The notes under the pieces were generated by a model, which saw nothing but the letters and a program-made list of their open reading frames with translations, did no database searches and had not been told where the DNA came from. A program made the position numbers and the translations under genes. From Neodontobutis hainanensis (taxonomy: Eukaryota; Chordata; Actinopteri; Gobiiformes; Odontobutidae), in NCBI GenBank assembly GCA_024349245.1, contig JALDNG010000020.1, forward strand, positions 7,056,501 to 7,120,500: a stretch of DNA of 64,000 bases, given 5' to 3'. Positions 28,801-43,800 of the stretch are shown one piece after another. Numbering within the stretch: the first letter of the stretch is position 1; the number at the start of each line of letters is the position of its first letter.

Positions 28801-31800
28801 GTATTAAGCCATTGGTTTCAATATCATTGTTAACAAATATTGGAATGAATGTTTAGCATTTTCTTGATTAATAAATCAATCCATCCTTTAATTTAATTCC
28901 TATTTTGAAACACTGGGCTCTATTATCTTTAGTAAAATTATGACAAACACAAGAAAGAAACAAAAACAAAAAAAAAAAAACACTGCAGCTAGGAGACATT
29001 TTTTTCAAATTAGAAGTAAATTCACAAGTGACAAGGACACTGAAGCACAAAGGACAGGATGATGTTGGCAATTCACAATATGCAAATTCATTCAAGCTCA
29101 TAATTTAAAAGAAATATTGGACAATCCCGGCATCCCAAAGTGCTTCACAGCATTCTTTCATCAGAGGTGACATCAAAGTCATCAGACATTTAGAAAATCA
29201 TTATTTGTTTTTGAAATAAACAAGAATGCTTTAGTCAAATCTGCTCCATTTTTGAAAATAGACAAATTATAGACTTAGTGTTTAACTGTCAAACTAAGTG
29301 TCTGGCACATCCTTTCAGACTAATGGGATTAATACTTTCTATTTAGGAGACAAAAGCCCTGAACATTAGCAGAAATCCATGTTAATTACAAACCTCCATT
29401 AAGTCAGCACAGCTGTCAATAGCAGATAAACGTGAAGCCGCTTCGATTCCACCTCTGTTCTTCTAAGAATAGAACGTCTCTCTTCCTATTACTCTTTACT
29501 ACAGGTAGTGTCAGAAAATCCTTGCAGGAGTCACCATGCCCGAAACCTGAAAACCTTCTGCTCTTCCTGTCTTTTCTAGCCTTTTCAGATAAAAATCAGT
29601 CCCTTGTTCAGTGCACTGTCTTATCCAGTTGATTCATTCACGTCACTCCACGACAAGACATTTTGGGTCATTAAATATCTCCACAGAGTACTGGCACGGA
29701 TTAATCAACTACTCTGCCAAACTCTTGGGGGGGCATTTTATTTTCCTTTAAGGCAAGACTTTATCTTTGGCCAGATAAAAACTAGATCAAGCTGTTCAAA
29801 CAGGTATGAATCTCCCTGTGGGTTATGCCAACAACACAGAAAAATAGATTTGCAAGGCTTTGACAAATACCTCAAAGCTTTATCAGATCTAGACAAGCAA
29901 GGGTCATTAATCACCATTTTAGGGCAACACAGCCACTAACCTTTTCCCATCCATCAGCTCTACTGAAGCCAGTGCAACTCCAGCATTAGCTCCGAAAATG
30001 ATACTTTCTTTAACAGAATGACTTTTACATATGCAACATGGTATAAAATATCAAATTAGAAAGCCAAACAAATCCCAGAAGTTTATTTCCACCTGTTAAG
30101 AGGTGTCAACACGATTTGTTTGGAACAACAACACACTGATTATCAACCGTCTGCCCTCAGTGCCAAGCTGTTTAACAGGCCGCTAAATCTTGGCTGATAA
30201 ACAAAGGTCCTGTTCCTTTGCACCAAATTCGAGCTGCTCGGCAGTGACTGATAATTCCAGTGGTGTCGCTCAGTTTGATTGATGCACCCTGGGCCTGCTC
30301 ATCCGCCTTTCGGTGCAGAAGAGAGATGTTTCTCATAAAAGATGATGCATCAAACTGCATGTGAATTCCAAATGCAATTGTTCGCTTGAAAACTGTCAGC
30401 ATCCCTGAAAGGAGGTGCGGCTGAGGCTAAGTCTCCAGAGCTTTGCCAGAACCTGCAGTGTTTTACTTTAGCACTGACACTTAATTTCAGTTACAGTAAT
30501 GAAACTGTGATGTGTTACAGCCAGACATACACAAGGGCAGAGTGGGATGGTGCAGCACTCACCGTTTTAAAATATAACATAAGACTGACTTCTTTCATGA
30601 CTTTTAAAATGACTTTACACAACACAATATACCACAGAGCTAATATTACCAGTGAGGACATAATCTAAAATGGATGTACTGAAAAAAAGCTTGCTGTGTG
30701 GACCCAGGTGCATCCAAAACTACTGCATCACTGAAATGTCCTTGAGCAGATCTGGCCAGCTGTGAGTATGTTTACAGTTGCAGTTTAATTTTACAATGAA
30801 CATAGTGAATGATGCACTGAAAAGCCATTACCTAAAATAGTAAGTGCAGTATTGAAGTACCTTTTATTTGGCTGGATTCTTCTGTCTCCTCTTCTCCAGG
30901 TTATCCGGGGTTTGGGTGATGCTTTTGGTTTGCATTCTAGCAACACGTCTTTTCCCAGGGTGGCAATAATATGAATTGGATTAGGGACAAAGACCGGAGC
31001 TGATGCTGTGGAAGTAAAACAAATACAAAAGACAAGTAAATTATTATTCTATTCTATTCTAATATATCCATTTACAAAAAAACAAATACATTTGATGTTA
31101 CAATTATTAACCTATTGTAATTGTGATATTAATGTAGGCATTTTAAATATACCTCTCTAGTTGTTAAAATTTAATCCATTTAAAACTACTTCCTCCCTTC
31201 CAGTAATGGCCTTTTAAAGTAATTATTAGCAATTTGCTGGAGGGTTAAAATAACACATCATGACTCACAACTATGTTGAGCCACAATACTCATTTATTTG
31301 AAGGCAACACCTTGCGTTTTAGTAAATAAAATATTACAAGTGGCCACTTGCAAACAAAATAGACATATTTAGTAATTTCTTGTTTCAAATGAATAATGGA
31401 AACCTTAAGCAAACATAAACAGTACTGTACTGCGACAGATTCTTTAATGAGGCTGGTTTTAACCCACATTTCAATGTTGCCTGATACTTTCATTTTACAA
31501 AAATAAATAAATAAGAACAGCCTTTAACAATTACAGCATATTAAAGATATAAATGTCAACATTAATGGCTTAATGAAAGCCTAAGGGACTGAAGATGACA
31601 TTGTAGTAGGAATTCAGCTGTGTTACACATCAAGGCCATCCACAAGCTGCAAGGCGTTGTCAGGAGTGATTATTCAAATTCTGAATGATGTTTTATAGGT
31701 GACATTACACACAATGACAATTCAATCCCATGTGTAGCTACAGGCTGACCTCTCTCCCTGCAACACTTGTGTCTCTGAGCTTGAGTGCTTGCCTGAGTGG

Positions 31801-34800
31801 CAGAGGTCCCTCTAGACATGAAAAGGATCGGAAAACCGAGCAGTTGCTGTGTGTATTTGTTTTAATCAAAACAGGAGCAAGCCTGGAGCTGGTGGCAGCA
31901 GTAGTCTTATTGCTGCACCCGCGACCCTCCCAGTGGAGCTGGATCTGGGACAAGATCACAAACATGAGGGCAGTTGCTGCCCCATGTAGCCTCCAGTGAT
32001 CGCTCATCTGTGGGCGCTTATTATCCATGTAATCTCTCCTGATAGTGTTTGCTTGTGGACATCTCTACAGAGCACAGGTCACTGAGAAAAGATGTCTGGG
32101 GGGTATAGTTATGAAAACATTCATCACCAGTTTTCAAACACCATCAGTGCGACTCTTACTCTTCACACAGCCTAGATAAAGCTTATTAAAGTCTTCCTAG
32201 GTTGACAACAGACACATGCCTTGAACAAGTAGTTTGGATTTGAAGTCATACTTTGGTATAACATTTTATAGATCTCCTATAGAGGACTTTTGCAATAAGA
32301 ATTTTCCAAATGCCACAGATTCCCCTTCAAAAAAGGGCATGCCATACAGACAGTAAATCAAACTGTCCCTTCGGGAAAAATGAAAGGGGAATGGGTGTCA
32401 CCAGCTGTGTCCCAGTACCAAAGATGACAAGGAGAAAATAGTCCATCAACACAGAACAGAGGAAAGCTATTCAGTATGACCGCTAAGTTTTTACCCTGAA
32501 GCCTTAAGTCTGAAGTGCACTGTTTCCTTGGCTTTTAATGTCTGAAGTTCAAGGGAAATGTGTCCCATAATTCACTATGCGCAGATAAAAAGAACTCTGG
32601 AGTTAGTCTTCTTATTTATTGTCTGCATCACAGAAGACTTTAAATTCAGATAGCAATTAGGATTTCATTGTAAATTAGGATTTATTGTACAAAGTACTTT
32701 ATAGAAAAGCCTTGATTTTATATATTGTCACTTGCATTAAGTGTTTCAATTACTTCCTTCCTCTTTGTCCATTCTACATTAATAGTGTGATGAGATCTGA
32801 ATACCCATTACTCCAAGTTTCATTCAAAAGATACATTTCAATTATTTGCTGAAAAGTATGCAATTAACCATTTGCCAATTGACAGTGTTAATTTTCTTAC
32901 ATCAGGCATTTTGCAATGTTTACTTTTACAATAGTTTGTAATTTTAGCTTCTGGTTAATTAATAAGTAATAATAACTGCTAATATCTGGATAAAGGCTTG
33001 CTTTCTTTAGTAATGGATACTATGCTGAGCTTTGTGCTTCAATGACAAATCATAGAGATAAAGACTATAATAAAGTCATTAAACCTCTTTCCCAGCAATG
33101 TCCCATTTCGAGTTTTTGCTTCCTACATCTAAACCTACAAGTCATTTTTTTCACAATGATGTGGTATTCTAGACTGGGCTCAGCTTGATATGTGCAGACA
33201 TCTCTCTGGATATAAGGGTCCTTCTTTTATTCATGCCGTCCCCTGGCTGGGTTAAATCAGGGACCATTGATTGGCAATCAGCACATCTCACAGTTCAACG
33301 TTCCACGCTTGCATTTCAATCTCCTTCACCTATCATCCCCGGCCTTATTCAGATGCCAATACTCACGCCGCAATTTTATACTTCACACAGCATCAAAAAC
33401 TGTGCTTAGCAAGAGGGAAGAGTTACATCATAAAATTATGTTTTTTAATAACTTTCTTGTGTCAAATTTAAATTACAGCCAAAGATATACTACCTAAAAT
33501 TTTGAGTTCACCACTGGAATAGATGGCACCATATTTATTTTCAGCAATGCACTGGTACATTCCTGAATCCATCTGCTGTACTCGATGAATAGTTAGTTCT
33601 CCGTTCACGGTTTCTATTCGAGCCTGTAACGGAAAAAAAAAATATAAGCAATGTCAGACAAGAATCTAGATATATGGTACAATATGCTAATGCTACAACC
33701 AGACATCATGTGGTTACACAGGGAAAATTCAGATGCTTTATGGTCCAATCACCAGAAGAACTAGTGCAGTAGCACAGTGGGTACCTGGGATGTCAAGGGC
33801 AGCCCATTAAAAAGCCAGCGATAGGTGGGCCGGGGCCTCCCTGTGGCCTTGCACTCCCACTGGAGTTTCTCTCCACTATCCATCTGAGTATCATTAATCA
33901 TTCTGACCCATTGAGGGAGGGCTGAGAAAAAAGACAAAGACTTAAGAATATGTAACATATACTTCAACACTTGAGGCTCAAAAGAAAATAGAACATGCAA
34001 AAATATAATTTAAAATGACTAGCCAGTGCAAAAAAATCCCAACACTAGATTTTCTTTAGTAGAAGTGTTCTTATGTTTTAAACATTTAAACAACCTGCAT
34101 GGATGGCCTAAGGCTTGGAAACAAACCCGTAGCTGGTCTTAGCGGTCTAACCTTAGTGGCCACTAAACAAGAAGGAATTTTTATTTGTGCAATATTGTGG
34201 CTTGCACAGCATTTGTGAGATCTCTCCAAATCATCAAAATGTAGTTAGAAAAAAGTCTGGCCTGAATAATTCTTATATTTTATCTATAACTCTATGACAC
34301 TGATAACTATTGTTACAAACAGGAAATAATCCTGTGACAGAGATGCTTTCCCCACTAACACTATCCATGTTTGGCTCTATTTGCATATTGCACCTTAGTA
34401 CAATACCTCTTTTGTGTGCTTTGATTGAATGTCTATGGTCATAGAGGTCCCTCTCACAGTACAGGTTCAGCTGACCTGAGTAAATTACATTTAGCGTGGG
34501 GCTGCTACAAATTAGGATCCCTCTTCTCCTAGTGATGTCAACAGAATAGAGGTTGCCAAAAAGAGCAGAGCTTTGGAAATGTGTCCCACCAAGGTTGAGG
34601 CAGTCCATTATCTTGGTCCTGTGCTCAGGCAGAGAGGAATGGAGGGCACTAAGCCTCAAGAAAATTGAATGACCACGGGCAAAAGCAATAATTTCAAGGT
34701 GACTAGTACCAAACTTTAAGTTCAAACATGGCTCTAATTTAAAACATACAGTACAGCAAAGAATTGCTCTGTAAAATACACAGAAAATATAACCACTACT

Positions 34801-37800
34801 TCCGCATCTAAAGCTGTCAAGAGAAGACAAACTGAACACTACTAGAGGAGAGGCACACATTTGAATCTAGAAAATGAAATACAGTTATTTAAACAATTCT
34901 GATCTCTATTTCTACAGGAGGTATAAGATTAGGCATTGTACTAAACAATATTCAACATGCTTACAAGTGTTTTTTTTAAGTATAATCCTTTCTTCTTAAA
35001 AGTTGATTTGGCAAAAAAAGTATATAAAAGGTAGACTCACTGTAGACCTGCAGATGACCTTTGAATGCGGTGCCTCCTCTTGGATTCTCTGCTTTGCATT
35101 CATACGTTCCTGAGTCATCCAGCTGGATGTTGGGAATCTCTAGGATGGCTTGGGACTTCCTTAGTCTAGCTTTTTTGGGGATGTTGCCATTTATCTTTCT
35201 CCAAGTAATAGTTGGCACTGGACTACAAGAAAGATAAGTGATCAATCATGGACATGGACTATATTCCGTGATGACAAAACAAATACTCCACTGACAATGA
35301 TATTAATCTCTCTTTTTCAGTGAATGCATATAAACTCACTGACCTTTGGCTCAATCAGGTATATTTATAGCAATGCTAATGACCAACACAAGGTGATATT
35401 ACATAGCTGGTTTTGAAGGACATAGCCAATATTAGCCAGGCTATTTCTACAGCCTAACCCATTCTTATGCTTAGTGTTTGACTAATACTATAGCTACTGA
35501 CAATAGATGGCTTTCACAGGTAGACCGAGACGGTCTTACTATGCACTATCAGTGCTGCTCTCGTATGACAAGTAGATTTGACGGCTGTGTGAACGACGGA
35601 AATGTGACACCTTACAAACCTCCAGTGAACCCATCAATCATTCTGCTAAGATGAAAATGTTACATCCCTAAGCTTTTTTTTATCTCTTCTGAATTCACAA
35701 GGACACTCAAGCGCTCTTGACTGAAATGGACTGAAATTAGGATTCAAAGCATGTTTTCTATTAAACAAAGAAACACAAGTGTTGTTATTCGATTTGGGTC
35801 ACTTATGTTTTAGACTAAAGGAGATTTACTCTGACTTTGTTTTTCAAGTAACTATTTACAAACCACAGAATGTTCACAGACGTTTCTAGGGACACTAATT
35901 ATTAATTTTCTTAAATCATTATTATATTTTTTTTCCATGGCTTGTCTTTCCTAAAATAAAACGTTTTTTTTTATTTTTGCAAATATTGAAAAAACATTGA
36001 TAAAAATAAGCACAGCAAGTTATGCCGGATATGTGATTATGATTGGAGGACTGTTGAGTCTGCAATGTAAAATATGAACTAAAATGTAAAATATGAGAAA
36101 CATTGTTGAATTGTTTGACTTTTTAAATAATTTTTACAAATAATATTTAAAAAGCCATATCTGTCTTTTTTATTTATTTTTAGTTCAGCGTACATTAAGC
36201 CAAAGAAGAGATGCTTGTACCAGACTATAGCAGCCGTAGTCCTACATTGTACATGATTTTTGTGGTAGAAGGAATAACATGTAAACTCCACAGGGAAAGG
36301 CCCTACCCTGGACGGGAATCGAACCCAAGAACTTCTCGCTAACCACTGCGTCTCAAAGTTATATACCTAACCAAGAGCAGTAAGTCTTTACTTTGTGCAG
36401 AATGCATTGTTAGTTTAATTTTAAAAAGTAAGATATAGTAGTACAAACCTGTGAGGGCTCATACTATCCTACCATTTAATGTTTGTGTTGTGATGATTAT
36501 AATGCTATTATTTTTTAAATCCTTTTTAGAGTCTAGTGTTAAAGATTTTATAAAATGTGTATTGTATTAAAATTTAGATATATGAGGGAGATTACAGAGC
36601 TAATGTTACTGTCAGTTACAAATACAGTATAGGCCCTTGCCTAACTTACAGCTATAGTCTTATACTAGAGTTTTTTATGACATATCGTAACATCAAACAT
36701 AACTTCCCACAAACAAAACACACCAAACTGAATCAATTGAACTTAATAGCTGCAGTGAATTCTTTTTATAGTATTGATGTGTAACTTTGCTCATGACCTT
36801 TAATCCAAATAAATTCTTAACCTGCAGCGGAACACAGTAAATCTGCAGGGACCATGAAAAGCTGGAAAATGAGTCTGACTCTTCCTGAGTGTGTGGCAAA
36901 ATTCAACTTTGGAGACAGAATAATGAGCCCTCAGCTTGTACTGTACATGTTCTGAGCCTGGGTCCAGGAAAAGAGGAAAGGCTTGACACACTTAGAATTT
37001 GAGACATTGTGCTGTCAGTATCTTTGTGTATAAGCTTGGGGCATAACCTAGAAAACTCTGAAGCTCAGGTCATGACATTGTAGTCTGTGTATACAGCACA
37101 AATGTATTAAACACTAGAGTTTATGTAAGAGGTAGATTTCAATTTAAAAAGAGCCCAAAGGCAGCCTTTGTAGATTATGCATCTTAATTAACATTCCACA
37201 CAATTGCAATGCCCTCATCTGCACTTCTTCTATAATAAGGTTCAACATGTTCAATGAGTTTTCTTCAGATCATTATAATGTCTCAAGTGCTCTGTTTAGT
37301 CAAACTCACTTCTACTGCTGGGTATACTTATACATAAAAAACTATATAAAGGAGTAAAAAGAAATAGTCAAATAGATTTGATTTAAAATGACAAAAATAT
37401 TACCAAGTTTCCATTGTCTACTTGTATCATCATGTTGTAGTGTTCATTCATGAAGTAATACTTAATCTAAAGTACCTGCGGACAGAACTTAAGTAAGAAG
37501 AGCATGTATATAAAATGTGTCTGTGGTATTAAGTGTAAATACGGCTGGCTCAGTAAAACTTAGTGATATCGTCTTTGAACTGACCCCATTCAGGACACTA
37601 AAACTGTATATCCACTACTCTTGGATGAAAGCAACCCACCACATGTCACATTTTACAAGTGGAAATGACTGGGAGACTGATCAGTGGATTAAGAAAGAGT
37701 TTAGGACTACACTACAAAGACTGTGCCAAAAAATGTGATGAAGAATAACAAAAAGTAAAAGCTAGAAGTTGTTCTGGAGGCTTTGTTGCTTTGTCGTGAC

Positions 37801-40800
37801 TGGGAGTTTGAAGAAACCTTTACTCCCACTGTGGTCAGAATGATGTTTGATTGAACCTCGTAACACTATTTATTATGTCGCATGTGCACAAAACATTTAA
37901 TTTGAGTGATGTACTTTGACAAAGCCGCATCTCTAGTTCGTCTCACAAAAGGCTCTCATACACTCATTCATTCTGCCCGGCTGTAACCTGTGTTGCCGCA
38001 ATACATATTGATCAAGGGGAGAACAAACCCCATTTTAACTTAATTTTCCATGTTACATAAAGAGTGGCATCTCTTAATAAGGTGCATTGATTAATCATTC
38101 ATCTCTTTGTAAAAGGGTAAAGCACTAGGATTACTGACTGACTGAAAGCCATCACAAACCAATTACTTGACTGAGGAAGCACAGGGCAAGGACTAACATT
38201 GTTTGGCTGTCCTACAAGCATCAAAAAACACTTCTCACTGTAATAGGAGGAACTAAAGCAGAAGAGACTGTAATGCACTGTCTATATACTTAGGAAATGA
38301 CTCTGCATAATGTGGGTAATTAATTAAAATCAGGTAAACAATTATGAGGTCTGTCGTCAGCTTCAGATTAGAGCCTGTTTGTACTTTTGTTTCAGCAGTG
38401 AATAATTCATGCAGAATAATCAGAAATAAAACTGATTTGAGATGATAAAAGAGCGTGTGTAAGGAGTTGACAACACTTCATCCTACTGCGGAGAGAGGAA
38501 AAAACATACTTTTGCGAAATGTATATGGCCTCCAATTGTGTAAACATTAATTTGGTGCCTATACATAAAATTACATTGTACATTACATCAGTGCATATAA
38601 GGTAGGAAATGTTAAAATGATTCTATTATAAGTTCATAAAAAGTTACATATAAAAAAACTCAAAAATCAATCCAGAGCTGTGGAAATAAGTGTCTTTGAC
38701 TTTGGTCTCAGTGGACAGTATGTTTTCCCTCTTGGCAGACAACTATTGCCACTTTCTTTTTTTCAGAGACATAACCTTTACTTTCTTCATTCATAACGGT
38801 CCCTGAAAGCACCCAGGAAACACAGATACATTAGGGCTCTCAATTATAAGAACACATGGGTCCCCAGGGCTGAATTCCCCATTTAGTCTGCCTCACTATG
38901 CACTAACATGCCATCTAACAGGAGAGCTACAGCGCAGCACTCTCCTACACTCACTTAACATCCTGCCTCAAGACAAGATATCCCTGCTGCCCATTCAGGT
39001 AATGGAATAACATCATTTAAAAGAAAAGGATCTCCTAAAATTAAAGCAACAGTAGGCTGCAGTTTACTTTAGGTTAGAATGGCGCTGTGTTAATAATCAC
39101 AAGCTACAGTATAGTTTTTTGTTTTTTAATGCATTTACTTACTTTCCCAGAGCAAAACATTCCAGTCTGACAGTAACTCCTTTGGATGCAAGAACAGATG
39201 TGGGAAAGTGCACTTCAATTTTGGGCTCGTATTCACCCATGACACCTAGAAAAGGTTAAAAGAGAGGAATTGCAGATATTAGAACCATGCAGACTGAAAC
39301 TGCTGCTAAAACCACATTTGCAGTCATTTCTATGTCTTCTACTAAAATACGCAGCAAAGCTGTCACTGTGAAATTAACATATCCATACCATTAGTTTTAT
39401 CACAAACACTGTTATAATGATATAATATTTCACATGCCAGGTGCTGTGCAGACAAAAATAACTGATCCAATCAAATGGAGCCTTAAATTGGAACATGACC
39501 AACAATAAAGTTTGTAGAAGTTTTGATCACAAAACGCAAGTATCCAGTTTTATTTCAAGTAAAACATTTTGAAACGACAAATGCTCAAAAAGGAAATTAA
39601 AATACTCAAGTCATAACATTAATGCAACATCCAACAAACATATTGAACGTATTGAATTTCCCTAATATTTTGCAATTGTAGTTTCCACAAATATACCCTA
39701 AAAGGTGTGGGCCATGTGTGTAATCCCTCTATTACAAGCCCAACTCAAATCACTTATGTCCAGTAAAATAATTTCTTTAACCAGTGAGCATTGACCAAAT
39801 GTGTGTAAAATGCTGTGCTACAAGATATTCATAGTCATTTGTGTATATTTATCCTAAATCATATAATTATATCACATAAATAAAGTGACGTTTTTCCAAT
39901 TTTCTAAGCCAGGCCTCAGAATAAATACAGTGCATTTGTGCAGTGTACAGGTGCACATTATACACACCATCTGGCACATCTTTACAATATCTATCATTTC
40001 ACAAGTGAATAGCTTGAAATAGATCAAAAATAGAACAGCAAACCTTTCAAACCTCCTTAAAATTCAATTAGAAAGACTAATTCTGAAAAGGCAGCATGGA
40101 ACCCATATGCAACAGCACACAAAAGGTAAAATGGTTAAGGCTATGATGCAAGAGGACATCCCATTAAGATGATTTAGTTACTATGACAACAAAGATAAGT
40201 ACTGTCCTGTCGTCGCGAATTAGCAAACCCCTTTACAATTTGCAAACACATTGCGAAGGACAAAAGTGATAGTGCGTTATCTGTCTTGCTAAGTGCCACT
40301 ATGACTAACACCTCCGCTGTACGTTGCAGCCAGAGGACATGGCTTCTTTGTTTATTCATCTGTATGTTAAGGCAGCCATTAATATCCATTTGCCAGGATG
40401 ATGTGTCACATGGCATAGAGTAAATCTGGAACGCAAAAGAAAAACACCTTCATCTGGGATCTAATTACTATTATCCATCTTATTATACAAAAGTTTGTGC
40501 TATGAATATTACATGAGTCTTTCAGCGTGTTACAGAGGAATATTAAATACAAAACCAAATCATTTTATGCAAGCACCACAGATGGACACATTGCCAAGTA
40601 TGGGACAAAATGCAGCAACATACATGAGTCAGACAAATGACCGACGTGACATTTGTGAAACCATAATTACACCACCTACGTGTTGTGCACCTGACACTTT
40701 TTATGTTACAAAATGAATGCTGCCAAGCCAGACTAGGCTTTTTGAATTGTGGCCAACTATGTATGGACAAAAATGTTTTATGATATTTGTTCCAAAGAAC

Positions 40801-43800
40801 TTTTCAATTTCAATCTCATTCTCAACATTTATGGCTCCAAAGCAGCCCTTCATGTAATGAATTTGCAATTTTTCAACGGCTCGTGTCAAAGTATATTCCA
40901 TATCATATTCAGTCTCGGTGAATAGTGATGGAATTCAATTATAATACCTGGGCTCTAAAACATAAAAATAAAAATCTCATTTGTAGTTTTATTTATTTAT
41001 TAATCATAGAAAAGCATTATAACTAGTAAAATATAAAGGTATTAAACAAGAAACACGATGAAACACAACTAAGAACACTAAAATGAACGCATGCAAAAAG
41101 AGCTTCTGCTCTTGTTTGTAACCAGTCTGCACTTCCATTCTCTACTCTTGCTTCGTGTTGTAATGCACAAGATAATCTCTGGTAGGTTTACTTTACTTTA
41201 CATTAACACTGTTTTATGGCATAGTGTACATTACAAGCATAGAACGATAAACGGTTATGACAAAGCCACAAAATTTATGATGTCTAATAAAAAGTTATGC
41301 TGACATCCAATATGGCTATAGACCAAAGGTCTTTTATGATTTAGAGTGTTTCACAGAAAACATGACCCTTGCAGATGACATGTGTCAGCAAATATTATGT
41401 TCAATTGACATCACCGTCAATACACAAAGGGAAAATGTTTTATGACAGTCTACTGGATAGCTTTACATGATTACTATTGATTAAAAAAAAGACAAAATTA
41501 TTTCCTACATTGTGTACGTGGATAGGTTAAATAATTACGTCTACTGCTCATTTTTAAGACTTCAAATATAAAAAAATAAATTATTTAAAAAATCTACAGA
41601 TAAAAAATTCTTTACTAAGAGTATTTTATTTTTATTTTTTACCCCTGCTGTACTCAAGGTGAACTGTGAATGTACGATCAATGGCGTCCAGCCCAAAGAA
41701 TGGAGCGCAGATGCTTGTTTTGATTAAAGGAGTCAAGGTTGGAGCTGCCAATGGTGAACCTCACACAGATCAGGCTTGCACCGTCTACTGTGTAATAATC
41801 GCTCAGTTTTAACTGAGGCACAGATTGTGCTCGCTGATTGGTCTGACTCCAAAGACTGAGGGCGCACTCACTACAGGGACTTTTGGGTGTATGCTGTGAG
41901 GTGTGCCAATGCAATTTTTGTCAATTTAGATCCAAATTCACAATGTAGTAGGCTGCTGAACAGAGCATGTGATGCCAAGACATTCTTTGGCATAATGAAC
42001 CTGCAGCTGTAGGGACCTGATTTGGCCAAGTGTCGTGGGTGGGAAAAGTACACAGAAGATGGTTGCATTGTGCACTATGTCCTCTAAGACCAATTTAGAG
42101 ACAGAAATAACAAATTTATGTCATATTTAACTTTTCAAATAATGCATTCTAGGTTCATCATAACACATGAGTCAGGGTAGTATTACGTCTTTATTCAAGT
42201 GAATAATTTGAAGGGACATAGTATTAACACCTCAGTAAACTTTTATCAACATTTTGCCAAGCAGCCATTATCACCATTACTCCAGCATAGACGTGACAGA
42301 AATACTCAAGGTTTCGCCTGCAGTTGGCTATAAAATAATTGCAAAAAACATTATTTTATTCTATTATTTTTAAGAAGCATATTTTTAGATTTATTTATAA
42401 AAATTTTAAATAAATATATACTCAACAAAATGGACCAAAAACATTTCATATTGTGATCTATAGGGATGTTTGTTGATTCAACTTATAGGGAGCTTTAAAT
42501 AAAAAGTTTATAGAAAAGTATTTGTAACCACTGATAAAGGTAAACGTATTTATTTGCTCGGCTGGATATTTCGGTAAACTACCAGATGGTGTTGGAGTAG
42601 TAAGAACTGGTGAGTGTAAAACATACTTGTAGACACCCACTGTTGGATCGACTAAAAACACATTAAAGTTTGACCTTAACTGCTGCCCTCCGCCTGTTGA
42701 AAGCTAATTGTGTAATCTTAATTCTACAAATTGCTCCCTTTAACAAAGGCAACAATCCATGTTACCATGGTTATGCGCTAAGTGTAACATATGTCTCTGA
42801 GGGCCACTTCATGCAAGGTTATGCTAATACAGAGGAAGAGTCTTGCTAGAGGTGCATTTGTGGTGCAGCTTTTGGAACAAAACATGCTTCCTTTCACAGT
42901 TTCACAAGGGATGCAGTCTGAAGGCTTGTTTGAAACCTTGACAATGACAGGCACCTGTGTGAAGTGATGGACGTTTGTCGGTGTACTCGGTCAGAAAATA
43001 GCCTGTAGGTGATATTCACACCTGAATCTCACAAACAGCTCCACATTATTGCTCCTGAGAGGCTAGTATAGAAGAGTAAAATCCCTTCCACAGTGAGGGC
43101 CATTGATTCAGTTAATTTTATGCCGGAAAATGATTTCCCTGATGGCCAGTATCACCAAAGCACATTGTGAACAAAGAAGGTTCCCCACACTAATGTTAAA
43201 GCATTTCTCACTACTTATGGTGTGTATAGAATCCATAACAACAGGCTTCCACAGCGCTTCTGTTTAGTTGTTGTCTGTAGAAAGCAGAGTCTATCCCACT
43301 TTATTAACTAATCTGATCTGAACACATTATGACAAACAGTGAGCAAAGAATAAATTGTAAAAAAAATAAAGCCAGGCAATTGTATGTGAGATGCTACAAG
43401 CAGTGGCAGCTTACCATCAGTTTTTAGTGTTAGAGGTGTTGGTGGGCTGAGGACCCTTGTATTTGTCACTGGGTTTTTCACCAAACAGATGTAACTTCCC
43501 ACGTCGGAGGGTTGCACCTTTGAGATGTACAGATTTCCTGTGTCCTGGGAAATGAAGCGGCGACTGTCCTCAGCCACAAATGAAGGAAACTCATTAAAAA
43601 CCCAGCTGTAGATGATCTCTGAAAGAGCACAGAGAGGAAACAGATGTTCAATGCATTTTTATGCCTTTGACTTTTCAAGTTAATTCAAAGTTTTACACAG
43701 ATGTCTGGCGATTGCTTACTCAAAACAGCATACAGCATATATGTATAATAAAACTTTAAACTGATTGATGTATAAGTAGTCTGCCTTTGTCGGGACAGTT

